Assembly: GCA_001970855.1 (NCBI GenBank)
Contig: LSSN01004835.1
Span: 1 to 64,000, forward strand
Direction of reading: 5' to 3'
Origin: Smittium culicis
Lineage: Eukaryota > Kickxellomycota > Harpellomycetes > Harpellales > Legeriomycetaceae
Length of the DNA: 64,000 nucleotides
The notes below the pieces were generated by a model. It was not told the origin of the DNA. It ran no database searches and saw only the letters and a program-made list of their open reading frames with translations. Of the stretch, positions 1-9,677 are shown one piece after another. Position 1 is the stretch's first letter. Each line of letters opens with the position of its first letter. The position numbers and the translations under genes were made by a program.

Positions 1-289
1 AAAATATAAAATATAAAATATAAAATATAAAATATAAAATATAAAATATAAAATATAAAATATAAAATATAAAATATAAAATATAAAATATAAAATATAA
101 AATATAAAATATAAAATATAAAATATAAAATATAAAATATAAAATATAAAATATAAAATATAAAATATAAAATATAAAATATAAAATATAAAATATAAAA
201 TATAAAATATAAAATATAAAATATAAAATATAAAATATAAAATATAAAATATAAAATATAAAATATAAAATATAAAATATAAAATATAA
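1..289. repeat. 7-bp tandem satellite, about 41 copies
   Basis: Perfect tandem array of the heptamer aaaatat from base 1 to about 287, ending in the unique sequence that begins near 290. The array runs off the left edge, so its full length is unknown. It may mark a contig end or a collapsed assembly repeat. No coding content. Confidence 0.97.
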
Positions 290-592
290 TAGCAAGTTAT
301 ATTAATTATTTGAAATCTAGATATATCATATATATTGATTTTAAACCAAAAAAATTTCTAGGTCAAATGTAGGGTTTCCTCTTATTTAATAATTTATAGA
401 ATTAATAACTTGCGGAAAAATATATAATTTTGAGCGACAATTATTTTTTAAAAACAAGTAATAACAGCCCTAGGGTCCATAAACGATATCATTTAATGAT
501 ATTATAACTTTTTTGTAGATAATTTTAATGAGCTGAACCTTTTTTAATATAAAGCTATGTTAGAAAATTTTAGCCTCATCTAAAACTCAGCT
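290..592. other. AT-rich intergenic, nothing recognised
   Basis: No open frame, RNA gene or repeat that I can support lies between the satellite and the first MITE. Confidence 0.6.
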
Positions 593-802
593 TTAGCTCT
601 TTAATAGGCGGTAGAAAATTTTTGATCTACTAAATAATGCCAACTGCGTTTAATTATAATAGCTAAAATTCGAAGCTAATTTAAAGTTAGGTTTGCTACA
701 AAATAGTAACAAATAATAAAAAAGCTTAAAAACCGTAAGCCATAAACAATAAACGAATCAAAGAATTCGTATTTTTTGGATTGTTGGATGAGAAAGGCTT
801 AA
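593..802 (-). mobile_element. piggyBac-like MITE, subfamily A (reverse, degenerate)
   Basis: About 210 bp related to the copies at 889, 8943 and 9193. It opens with a decayed terminal repeat followed by the diagnostic ggcggtaga...ttgatctac segment. It ends in gagaaaggcttaa, which keeps the TTAA target. The body shares the 'cataaac.aatcaaa' and 'gctaaaattc' stretches in reverse orientation. It has no coding capacity. Confidence 0.6.
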
Positions 803-888
803 CAAAAATTCTCAGTTTTTATTTTTTTCATCAGTGCAACTTGATATAGTAGAACTCTTAACTTGTAAAGAGCTACAAGTATATTTTC

Positions 889-1085
889 TTAACCCTTTTC
901 CGTCCAACACTTTTTATAAATTTTAATTTATTGATTCGTTTATGATTTAAAAGTAAATTTTTTATTTGCTGCTATTTTTCTATAATCCAAAATTTCTTAA
1001 GGTAGCAGAATTAAAGCATTTTTATTGAACACAGTTGGCTATATCTGGTCGGCCAAAAATAGTCTATCGCCCAGGAAAGGGTTAA
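889..1085 (+). mobile_element. piggyBac-like MITE, subfamily A, well preserved
   Basis: A 197-bp element bounded by TTAA on both sides. The left terminus reads TTAACCC(T)TTTCCG and the right reads GGAAAGGGTTAA, so the ends form an inverted repeat. TTAA target sites with CCC-type ends are the hallmark of piggyBac elements. There is no ORF, so it is a non-autonomous MITE. It is the best copy in the left part of the window. Confidence 0.75.
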
Positions 1086-1362
1086 CTAGTAAAATTTTTT
1101 TGTTATGCTTCTGGAATATTTCGCGACACGTTACTGTATCTTTGGCCATAAATCTCCGTCTACTGCGCTAGAACCTCAAATATTTTATTCTTTTGCTTTT
1201 ATTAATTTCCAATAATTTATAAATTGATATCCCTTATTGGATTAAAATGTCTTTAATATATCTAATTTGGGGGATTCTGAACAAAGGGAATACTTTATTA
1301 CCTATTGTGCTATATCGCATAATTTTCCATGTACCTTAATTACCCAATAGTTAATATGTTAG

Positions 1363-1558
1363 ATAGCCCTTGCTTGTCCAACTCTCTTAAAAAAAAGCGA
1401 TTATACTGATTAGTTTATGATTATTAAAGTGATTTATTATTTGCTGATATTCTACAACCAACCAATATATATAAGGACTCTGAAAATATTGCTTTTAATG
1501 TTTGCAGTTGTCTATATTTCGTAGATCAAAAATAGTCTTCCGCATATAAACGGGTTAA
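1363..1558 (+). mobile_element. piggyBac-like MITE, subfamily A, degenerate
   Basis: It follows the copy at 889 segment by segment: the gtccaac-ctc start, a tttatgatt stretch, ttatttgctg, and a right part reading ttgtctatat...gatcaaaaatagtc. It ends in aaacgggttaaa. The left terminus has decayed, and the right end keeps the GGGTTAA core. Confidence 0.5.
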
Positions 1559-2119
1559 ATATAGCAAATTGCTATACAATAGCATCTAAATCCCTATTGA
1601 TGCGAGCCAGTAAAATTAGAAATTAATTTACATTTAGCCATACAACATTCAAGCATAACAAATTAGTCTATTTATTTGGAATCTCATATATAAATATGAG
1701 TGATTGATAGCAAAAATGACAGATACTTATTGGTTAATAAATGATTTATTACGCGAGAATGATTATATGAACATAAACTAAAGCTGGCCAATAATCTCTA
1801 CAGCCTAACAAGTAGAAATATATAGCAAATTGGGGAACGATAAAATTGACGGGGAAATGGATGTACTCAATAACCTTTCAGTATTTATACTGGTAATCTA
1901 TGCAGAGTGCTGATTTCAAACAATAATTGGCCTATAGAGGCCTGGAATGCTTATACGCTCTTTTCCAAATTATTAATTAGCACAATAGCCAAGCGAAAGG
2001 TAAGAAGAAATATCAACTTTGTTTTTGTTTGTTTTTAATATCTTCCATAATATTCCCCCTAGCGTTGCATAGTATAATTACTCTCTCGCTCTAATCCTTC
2101 TTTAACAAAAGCAAGAAAA
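1559..2119. promoter_or_regulatory. Upstream region of the Tra2-like gene with CCAAT motifs
   Basis: About 560 bp with no ORF. It contains several ATTGG/CCAAT pentamers, for example near 1728, 1786 and 1925, in both orientations. This is the usual binding motif of the fungal HAP (NF-Y) complex. Assignment as a promoter is an inference from position and motif. Confidence 0.4.
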
Positions 2120-4400
2120 ATGACTTCTCCAATAATTACTTCAGAGCCTTTATCATTAGAACCCGACATCATCATGTCTGCTGATAATGAAGCTGAAAGT
2201 TTCAATGATAATCCAGATGAAGGAATCAAAATTAAAAACACCTCAGAATCCCAAGAAATAACCCCTGAAGCCAACGAAAGTGGTTGGGGCACTACACAAG
2301 CTGAAAACACTTCCGAATGGAACGCTTCTACAGAAGGAAAGGATAATTCTGAAGGTCAATGGAACTCAGGTGCCCAAAAAAGCGAGGAAGCGTGGCAAAA
2401 GGATCCTGAGAAAGGTGACGACAACAAACCTAATCCCGAAAATAGCTGGGACAGAAATCCTTCTCGCTCAGCAAGCAGAGAAAGATCCTTCAGACCAAGA
2501 AGATCAAGAAGCCCTAGATTTAGAAAAAATTTCAACAAGTAAGTCTTTCATAAATAATTACCACAATCTATTAACTATACTATTCATGGTGATTTATGAT
2601 TGTCGTTAAAATTCCTGTTCACTTTGATCTCTACAAATGAAAATCTTCAGAAATTATCACTTCAATCAACTTCATAAGCTTCAAAAAATTATATTATTTC
2701 TATTCAACTAATCAAACTTTAACTTAACTTTTAAATCAACCTATAATACTCTACTACTTGAATTTTTCTTTTCACTTTCTTCATGAACTGCCATTCTTTC
2801 AACAAAGGGATTCAATCAACAGGGTAAGAAAAATGATCATTCTATCAAATTATCGATTACTTTATTCAATTACGATCACAAAAATGCTATTTTTCACAAC
2901 GGGCTACTTTGAAAATTATACTCAACTACATTCGCCTTGATTCTAATAAAAAATCTACTGCTTGGCGAATACACTTTCCAAATACATTATCACATATCAT
3001 ACTTATTAGCAAAGCCATTCATATCACAAATCCTTTATTTAGCAGTGCCATTCTATTATTTTACTACATAGTTCTGCTAAATCATTTTAAACTTTTATCG
3101 TTAATTCAAATTCGCCAAACTTATATTAATTTTTTCCTGAAATTTCGATTTCTCGAAATCATAATTCTACCTTTGTTTTTTCCATTTATCCCTCCCTCAA
3201 ACCAGACAAGAAATTCGTTACTTTACTCGTCAAAATTGCTCAATATTTTAGCTTCAAATCAAGAATGCATTACAAACTTTACATAATTACATCACAATCA
3301 CCAAATAACATTTTTCATTATTTTAATTCCTAAAACATAGAAAATTTCGTCCTTTTTACACCATTTTTTTAACTTTTTTTATTTATTAGGAACGTCCTGA
3401 TCCATCCAATGTTCTAGGAGTTTTTGGGCTTAGCATGTACACAAAAGAAGATGGCCTTGACGAAGTGTTTTCTAAATACGGCCGTGTTGAGAAAATATCG
3501 ATTGTCTACGACAAAGCGGTAATTATTATTTAATATATTTATATTTATATTTTTTTTTCACTCTTACCTGGTTAAATTTTATAAAATCAGGAAAGAACTC
3601 GCTCCAGAGGATATGGATTTGTAACAATGGCTAGTTTGGAAGCTGCCACTGAAGCTAGAAATCAAACAAACGGTATGAGTCTTGACGGAAGAAAAATTCG
3701 CGTTGATTATTCCCTTACCCAAAAGCCTCACTCATCCAATTTTAATCGTGATGATAGAGGAGGTTCATTCGATAGAGACCGTGGTGATAGATTTGACAGA
3801 AACAGAAGATCATCCAGAGATCGCTTTAATGGACCTGACAGAAATCGATCTGATAACTTTAATAGAGGGTACCACGGTTCACGCGAACGTGGTGGATATC
3901 CTGAGCCAAGAAGAGATCGCTCACCTATCATGGATCAGCGCCGTAGAAATGAGCGCTCAAGATCATTTGGTCGTGGAGGTAGTTCCAGACGTCCTCCACA
4001 AGACTTGTCTCCTAGACGAAGAAGAGAAGACTCTCCACATAGATTTTCAGGTGAAAGGCGCCAGGATTTATATAGAATAGATAGGGAACCCGAAAGAAAC
4101 TTTAACCGTGGACCTGACAGAGGCCAAGACCGTGGTATGGACAGAGGAATGCATGGTGGGTTTGGAAACAGAAGAGGGGACAGAAATCCACACTTTGAAA
4201 ACCGAAATTCTCCATACGAAGGAAGGGATAGGCGCGATAGAGATAGATCAAGAGGCAGGGGCCCACCTCACCCATCGCCACCTCCACCAGTCCGTGGAAG
4301 ACCTGTTGGATATAATCGTTCTCCCCCTTATAACAACGAAAGAGGAAACCCTCCTCGCGGCGGATCGCCGCCACGTAGACCATATGGTCAAAATTACTAA
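2120..4400 (+). CDS. tra2: Transformer-2-like SR splicing factor (RRM with RS/RGG tails)
   Basis: Four exons fit: 2120-2538, 2808-2823 (a 16-nt microexon), 3390-3518 and 3591-4400, giving 457 aa. The first 130 residues are acidic and W/N-rich and end in an SR-rich block (RSASRERS...PRRSRSPR). A single RRM follows: RNP2 is LGVFGLS, and RNP1, split from it by the third intron, is SRGYGFVTM. The '[16 protein letters not shown]' context is typical of Tra2 proteins. The C-terminal 230 residues are rich in R, D, G and S (DRxxD, SRDR, RGRGPP). Family role: a sequence-specific activator of exon inclusion in nuclear pre-mRNA splicing. The microexon is needed to keep frame: exon 1 ends in phase 2 and exon 3 starts in phase 0. 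The AG before 2808 and the GTAAGA after 2823 fit. The protein class is secure; the microexon is an inference. Confidence 0.85.
2808..2823 (+). other. 16-nt microexon of the Tra2-like gene
   Basis: The sequence ggattcaatcaacagg is preceded by a pyrimidine-rich tract ending in AG and followed by GTAAGA. With the two bases left over from exon 1 it encodes K-D-S-I-N-R and joins in frame to ERPDPSN of exon 3. Direct joining of exon 1 to exon 3 gives a TAG nine codons after the junction codon. Reading on through the exon 1 donor gives an immediate TAA. Confidence 0.6.
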
Positions 4401-6122
4401 TCTAGCCACATTTTTTATTATTTTTTTCTAATAACCTATATTTATACGACTGGCTGATCTTAATATACTACTACTTTTCAATATTTTACTTTCAAAAAAT
4501 AAAATAAAATAAAAGCTATTTTTTTGTATTTTTCATTTACTGTTTACTAGTCTTGCCATTTTCCAAAGATCGTAAGCCAAGCTATAATAAAAGCGAGTTA
4601 TTTTAGTTCATTAAAGACTTTTTGAAAATTCTGTGCAAGACATAGTAATTATTGTAATAAACATAATGTAATAATGTGAGAATTTTGTTCATGTAGATCT
4701 TAGATATTAAAATAATGCAAGTTTGTATCTCTTGAGAAATCAACACTGATTATTTTTTCGGTTTAATAAGCGCTTTAACTTTAAAATTAAAGTAAACTGT
4801 GTTGGAACATAATGAGCTTATTAAAACTATTTTAGTCATAAAAAATTTCGATATAATTTTTTTTTTACAGAATTTGGATTAGTTATTTCACTTCCTTCAG
4901 GGACCAAGTCTCTTAAAAGCGAGTGCAAATTATATAAAAGAGATAAGTTACTAATGTTTTTTATGACATTAAATTGGTAGACGACTAAAAATCCACAGAA
5001 ATTCATTGAGAATAGATAATAGTAAATTAGAAACAGGCTTGGAAGGCCATTCTTGGGGGCTAAATAAACAAAAAAAGAAAAGACAAGCAGATTAAGCGAT
5101 CCTCAAAAAGAAAATTGCAGTATGTTGTTATCTATGGTTTAAGGCATATTAGTGAGTGATGGAAATATCTAGTTAAATAAAGATAATTTTTTATGATTAT
5201 TCAAAGTAGTCACTGGATTTCCGATATAAGTTGATAGTTATTTTTGATAAGTGTATTGTGTAAATTTGAATATACTTTGTTGGTACGCCGCTAAAAAAAA
5301 AAAAGGTTTTTTTTTATAGATTTAAGCGTACCGCAAGTGAAATAAAAAGGTAGAATCTGACAACTTGTTTTAAATTATGTTTAATAAACTCTCTGAGACA
5401 AAAAAAAAAATCCGACAACTTATATCAGGATTGTCAGATATTGAATTGGGTTAGACGTATATTTAGCAAGATGGACACAGATCAAAATATGAGAGGCATA
5501 TTTAAAGAATATGATTATTCGGTATAAAATTTTCAAAACAGATATTTGTAGCTATTTGATTTATATATTAGATATTATAGAATCTACAATCGGGGATTTA
5601 GTTGAAAAAAGGTTTTTTAGGATTATATATACAATAAATGGGATAATATAGATATACTTTGAAAATTTTGATTCATAATATTAATTGATGTTCAAAGTAT
5701 TATTCAGGGAGATAATTCAATTCATACCCTTTTTTATAATTATTTAATATAATATAATACGAAAAGCGCTAGGATCGTTAATAATAATGATTGATGAATT
5801 AAGTTCAAAAATACATATTTTATTCTTTTGTTACCGACATTTCACCAATAAAGTGAAGTTTTGGATAAGGTTGAAAAAACCAGTAAATTTTTGAAGATAT
5901 CGAGTAGCGCAAAAGATGAAACATTTTCTAATGCGTATAAAATGAGCTACATCAAGTTTTTATAAAAAATATAAAATTTGTATTAAGCTATAGAAAATGG
6001 ATGTTTTTCAATTAAAATGGCCATATTTTGACAAAATATTTATAAGGTATACGTGATTTTTTTTTGGTATTAAATAATTATAAATCTTTATCCTGATTAA
6101 ATTAAAAAGGGGAATATGGTTT
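4401..6122. other. AT-rich intergenic, nothing recognised
   Basis: 1.7 kb between the convergent 3' ends of the Tra2-like gene and the Mpo1-like gene. Only short A/T homopolymer runs and scattered short frames are present. No motif, RNA or repeat could be supported. Confidence 0.6.
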
Positions 6123-6928
6123 TTAAATTTTTTTTTTAGGTGAAGATTTCTTTTTTTGAGACTTTTCTTCAGGAACAGCATCATTTTTGCTTTCTTTTTC
6201 TTTTTCTATTTCAGCTACTCTTTCTCTGATTTCTTCTTTAAGTTCCTCGTAATAGACTGGGCAATAACCAATATATAAAAGGAATGCATAGGTAACATAG
6301 AAATATCCGAAGAAGAAGGTAGCAATACTCTTTGTCTCGAATATACGTGGCATTCTTTTTTCAAACAAGTAATGGCTTAGCAGATTTAGAGAGAAACCAA
6401 GAATGATAGTTTGGATGAAGATGCTGAATGCTCCGCTGTGAAGAGTGATAAGCATGTGAGTACTTCCAAGACAGAACATATACAAAGGGAATATAAGTGC
6501 CTAAAAAATTTAAAAATTCAAAAGTTAATTAATACACTGAATGCTAAATAATGAATCCATTAGTAAGAATATTATCGTAAATGAGATATAATGTTAATTG
6601 AGTCTCTAAATGAAAAAAAGAGCAGCTTGTAGATTATAAAATAGATTAGTTTTAAGCTTACAGCGTAAATCGGGTCGAATATTATAGAAAACAATATGAA
6701 GGCTAAAATGAAAACGGACCCCCATGTCAAATCAAATCTAAATCCTGGGAAGAATTCCAAAAAAGGAGCTAGCCATTCAGGAGTTTCGACAATTGGGCCG
6801 AGAAGTGTAAGAAGGCCGCACATAGCCCAGATGATAAAAGGAGTACATATAATATGAACAATTACATTTCCTTCCTCAACATGTGATACACCGTGTTCAA
6901 CGAGATGTTTTTTAAAGTCAAAGAACAT
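6123..6928 (-). CDS. Mpo1-like (DUF962, YGL010w family) membrane protein
   Basis: Two exons on the minus strand, 6928-6662 and 6500-6123, give 214 aa. The intron (GTAAGC..TTTAG) joins ...DPIYA to ALIFPLY in phase 0. The N-terminus MFFDFKKHLVEHG, the conserved histidine-containing HVEEGNVIVHIICTPFI block, and four to five hydrophobic segments match the DUF962/Mpo1 family. Yeast Mpo1 is an ER Fe(II)-dependent dioxygenase that shortens 2-hydroxy fatty acids in phytosphingosine catabolism. The first His block is visible near residues 12-25, and further His residues lie in exon 2 (STHMLITLHSG, LSHYLFEKR). The C-terminal 40 residues are charged (KEKESKND, KSQKKKSSPKKK) and probably cytosolic. At 214 aa it is somewhat longer than yeast Mpo1, mostly because of this tail. 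Confidence 0.85.
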
Positions 6929-7897
6929 TTTTATATTAGTTTATTTATATCGACTCTGACTTAATTTTGTTTTAAAGTGAAATCTAAATGCTCTTTTTTA
7001 AATGAGTAAAGTTTGTTAGAGAGAACTATATATCTTAAATTTAATTATGATAAAAATAAAACGAATAGAAACTTACTTTAGTCCAAAGATCTGTGAGTTA
7101 TGCTTATGAATCTAAATAGTGATTTTTTTTTTTGGAACTAAAGAAGAAAGAATGTCCATATGCTAAGTTTTTATACAAAATTTAAATGTCAGTTTCCACT
7201 TTTATATAATTATTTATTTGATTATTTTTGATTTAGTGACAAATAATAAACTATTCATTATTTTTTTTGTTTGGAGAATTGCCTTTAATTTTTAATGTTC
7301 TTGTATATTTCAGAATATATGTGGTAGATTCATTCGAGTATCGGTCACTTTTCTATCAAATTGTTGTGTGTTTATCGGGTTTTACTTTATTTTAAAGTTC
7401 TGTTAGAAATTACTATCGAATAAGTATATCATTTCATCCAGTAATGATTGCAAGCATACCTTATTTGAAACAAAAAACGCGTTAAAAAATCCCCGATTCA
7501 TAAGATATATTCCCAATACATCCTGGATATAGACTCTCTTATTCGTTTTGGCGCTATATCTCAGTGAAACCTAACAATCCAATTGCTTATTGCTCAATAT
7601 TCCTCTATAAATTAATTTCAACGTTGATTATTATGATACTATTGGAAAATGGGTTAAAATACGAAATATTAGATGTAATGTTACTTTTCTAATTAAGCAC
7701 ATTTATTCTCGTCAGATTTCTATTTATTCCATATAATGTGTAAGAGATTATATAATATCAGCCTAAATCATTAATTTCCATTTGCTACATCTTGAAATTC
7801 TATTTATAGATTTCTTACTTATCTTTTCATATCTTAATTAGGTATTTTTTTAGCACCTTCACACGCAACACTCTCATCCCTACCCTGTCCGACACTC
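6929..7897. other. AT-rich intergenic, 5' side of the Mpo1-like gene
   Basis: About 970 bp holding the presumed promoter of the minus-strand Mpo1-like gene and then unassigned sequence up to the MITE chain. No coding frame or repeat is seen. Confidence 0.5.
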
Positions 7898-8094
7898 TTA
7901 ACCCTTTCCGGCGCTAACAATCTTTAATTTGACTAAAAATTATAATTGGATAAACTCATTATCAATCATTATTTATTGGACGCTTTGTTTTAATAGCAAA
8001 TAAATCATTAAAATACTACATTGATTTATCAGTTGCCATTTGGTTGGATAACTTTGCTAGTTCAAAAAACTCCAACCGCCCCTGAAAGGTTTAA
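7898..8094 (+). mobile_element. piggyBac-like MITE, subfamily B (first of chain)
   Basis: It starts TTAACCCTTTCCGG and ends cgcccctgaaaggtTTAA. Its right-hand TTAA (8091-8094) is also the left TTAA of the next element. The body differs from subfamily A: it carries aattggataaactc and tggttggataac segments, which reappear in reverse in the 8748-8946 copy. Confidence 0.65.
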
Positions 8095-8278
8095 CCCTTT
8101 CCCGTTCATCACTCACCAAATTTATGATTCGTTTATGGTTTATAATGAAATCTATTATTTGTTGTTTAACTACAGTATACCAATATTATTTAATATCTCG
8201 GAATTAAATTATTTTTAATGAATTCAGTTGGCTATGTTTTGTGAATCAAAAATAGTCTACCGCGCGGGAAAGGGTTAA
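8091..8278 (+). mobile_element. piggyBac-like MITE, subfamily A
   Basis: A 188-bp copy from TTAACCCTTTCCCG to GCGGGAAAGGGTTAA with a good terminal inverted repeat. The interior matches the 889 copy (gattcgtttatggttta, tatttgttg, ggctatgtt, aaaatagtctaccgc). It shares TTAA sites with the neighbours on both sides. Confidence 0.75.
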
Positions 8279-8447
8279 GTAAAGCGAATTTATTAATTCT
8301 TTGGTGGTTTAAAAGTAAATTTATAATTTGCTGTAAAATCACAATAAACCAGTATATTAATGAATCTTGGAATTAAATTATTATTAAGAATGCACTTGGA
8401 TTTATTTGGTGGACCAAAAACAATCTACCGCCCGTGAAAGGACTTAA
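8275..8447 (+). mobile_element. piggyBac-like MITE, subfamily A, left end decayed
   Basis: It begins at the TTAA shared with the previous copy. The interior keeps gtggtttaaaagtaaatttataatttgctgt and ggtggaccaaaaacaatctaccgc in the subfamily A order. It ends cccgtgaaaggactTAA. The left CCCTTTCC has been lost. Confidence 0.6.
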
Positions 8448-8617
8448 TGAATCGAAATTAATGATTCGATAGTAATTTATAGACTAGTGTATTGTAAGAA
8501 AATCTAGTAACATATACCAATAATCGATTTATTCTCGAAATTTTATTAAATTATTAAGCCTAATTCGCTAGAATTAGTAGATAAAAAAATATTCCAACGC
8601 TCGTGAAAGGACTAAAA
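8444..8617 (+). mobile_element. piggyBac-like MITE, degenerate
   Basis: It continues the chain from the TTAA at 8444. The start (aatgattcgat) and end (ccaacgctcgtgaaaggac) are recognisable. The final TTAA has mutated to CTAA. Confidence 0.45.
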
Positions 8618-8747
8618 ACTATTCTCAATAGTTATATAATTCTCTCATGAATTTTAGTGTTGAAATTTTTTATTTGGTGATGATCGTCAAGGAATTAGCT
8701 TTTTCTATATACTATAATCTTTAGCCTTTGCACGGGATAGACTTTTA

Positions 8748-8946
8748 TTTAGCCCTTTCAGGGGCGGTTGGCTTTTTTTTGAAGTACCAAAATTTTCCAA
8801 CCAAACGGCAATATGATATATTAATATAAGATATTAATAAATTATTGAATGATTTATACTATTATCCAATAACAGATCAATTTTATATGGCTTATCCAAT
8901 ACGATTTTTAAATAATTTTAAGACTGTTAGCCCCGGAAAGAGTTAA
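8748..8946 (-). mobile_element. piggyBac-like MITE, subfamily B (reverse)
   Basis: It opens TTAGCCCTTTCAGGGGCGGTTGG and closes AGCCCCGGAAAGAGTTAA. It is the reverse-orientation partner of the 7898 copy; the ttatccaata and aaaattttccaacc stretches correspond. It shares TTAA 8943-8946 with the next element. Confidence 0.65.
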
Positions 8947-9138
8947 CCCTTTCACAGGCGGTAGACTTTTTTTGATCTACAAAATATACCAACCATATTT
9001 AATAAAAATACTTTAATTCCTGGGCCTTAATAAATATTGGCTTGTTGTAGAATAAAAAAAAATAATAAATTCATTTATAAGTCATAAACGAATCATAAAA
9101 CTGACTTTTTTAAAGAGTGTTGAACAGGAAAGGGTCAA
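8943..9138 (-). mobile_element. piggyBac-like MITE, subfamily A (reverse)
   Basis: It runs from TTAACCCTTTCACAGGCGG to AACAGGAAAGGGTCAA and is reverse relative to 889. The tagactttttttgatctac and cataaacgaatca stretches are well kept. The right TTAA has mutated to TCAA. Confidence 0.7.
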
Positions 9139-9192
9139 GAGCGTTCGCAGCAGAAAGGTAAAAATATCAAAATTTATCGATTGAATTATGAT

Positions 9193-9387
9193 TTAACCCT
9201 TTCCAGTACGGTGGACTATTTTTGGCCCACCAGATATAGCCAACTGTGTTCAATAAAAATGCTTTAATTCTGCTACCTTAAGAAATGTTGGTATATTGTA
9301 GAATACACCAAATGATAGATCATCTTATAATTCATAAACGAGTCCTAAATTTATTATTTTTAAAGTATGTTAAACGGGAAAGGGCTA
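9193..9387 (-). mobile_element. piggyBac-like MITE, subfamily A (reverse, last of chain)
   Basis: 195 bp from TTAACCCTTTCCAGTACGG to AACGGGAAAGGGCTAA. It is nearly the full reverse complement of the 889 copy: ggtggactatttttggccca, tatagccaactgtgttcaa and aaatgctttaattctgctac are all present. Confidence 0.75.
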
Positions 9388-9677
9388 AAGAGCGAAGGGC
9401 TGGATAAAAATAATAAAACAGACAGCCCTTATATCATAGTAATAGCTTCTGAATTTTTCTTTTTTTTTTTTTGAGTAAAGTTAAGAATAATATTAATAAT
9501 ATGCGATTTAAAATACTTTTAAACGCAGTGAAATGATTTTCGCTCTTTTTTAATGTGTAAGTAAATTTTCTTGTTGTTATAATGTGCAGTAAAAAAAATT
9601 AACGTATTTGATACTGGGTCTGTATAGAAACCGAAGAACAATCTTTTAGATAAAAAGAAAAATGAGAATGCTTAAAA

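Noticed and set aside
2280..2609. Second overlapping gene in the Tra2 first exon
   Set aside because: It is an alternate-frame shadow of the SR-coding exon with no domain, and it runs into the intron.
2909..3286. 125-codon frame within intron 2 of the Tra2-like gene
   Set aside because: Composition is I/L/F/N-rich, as in random AT-rich sequence, with no motif. It sits inside a spliced intron.
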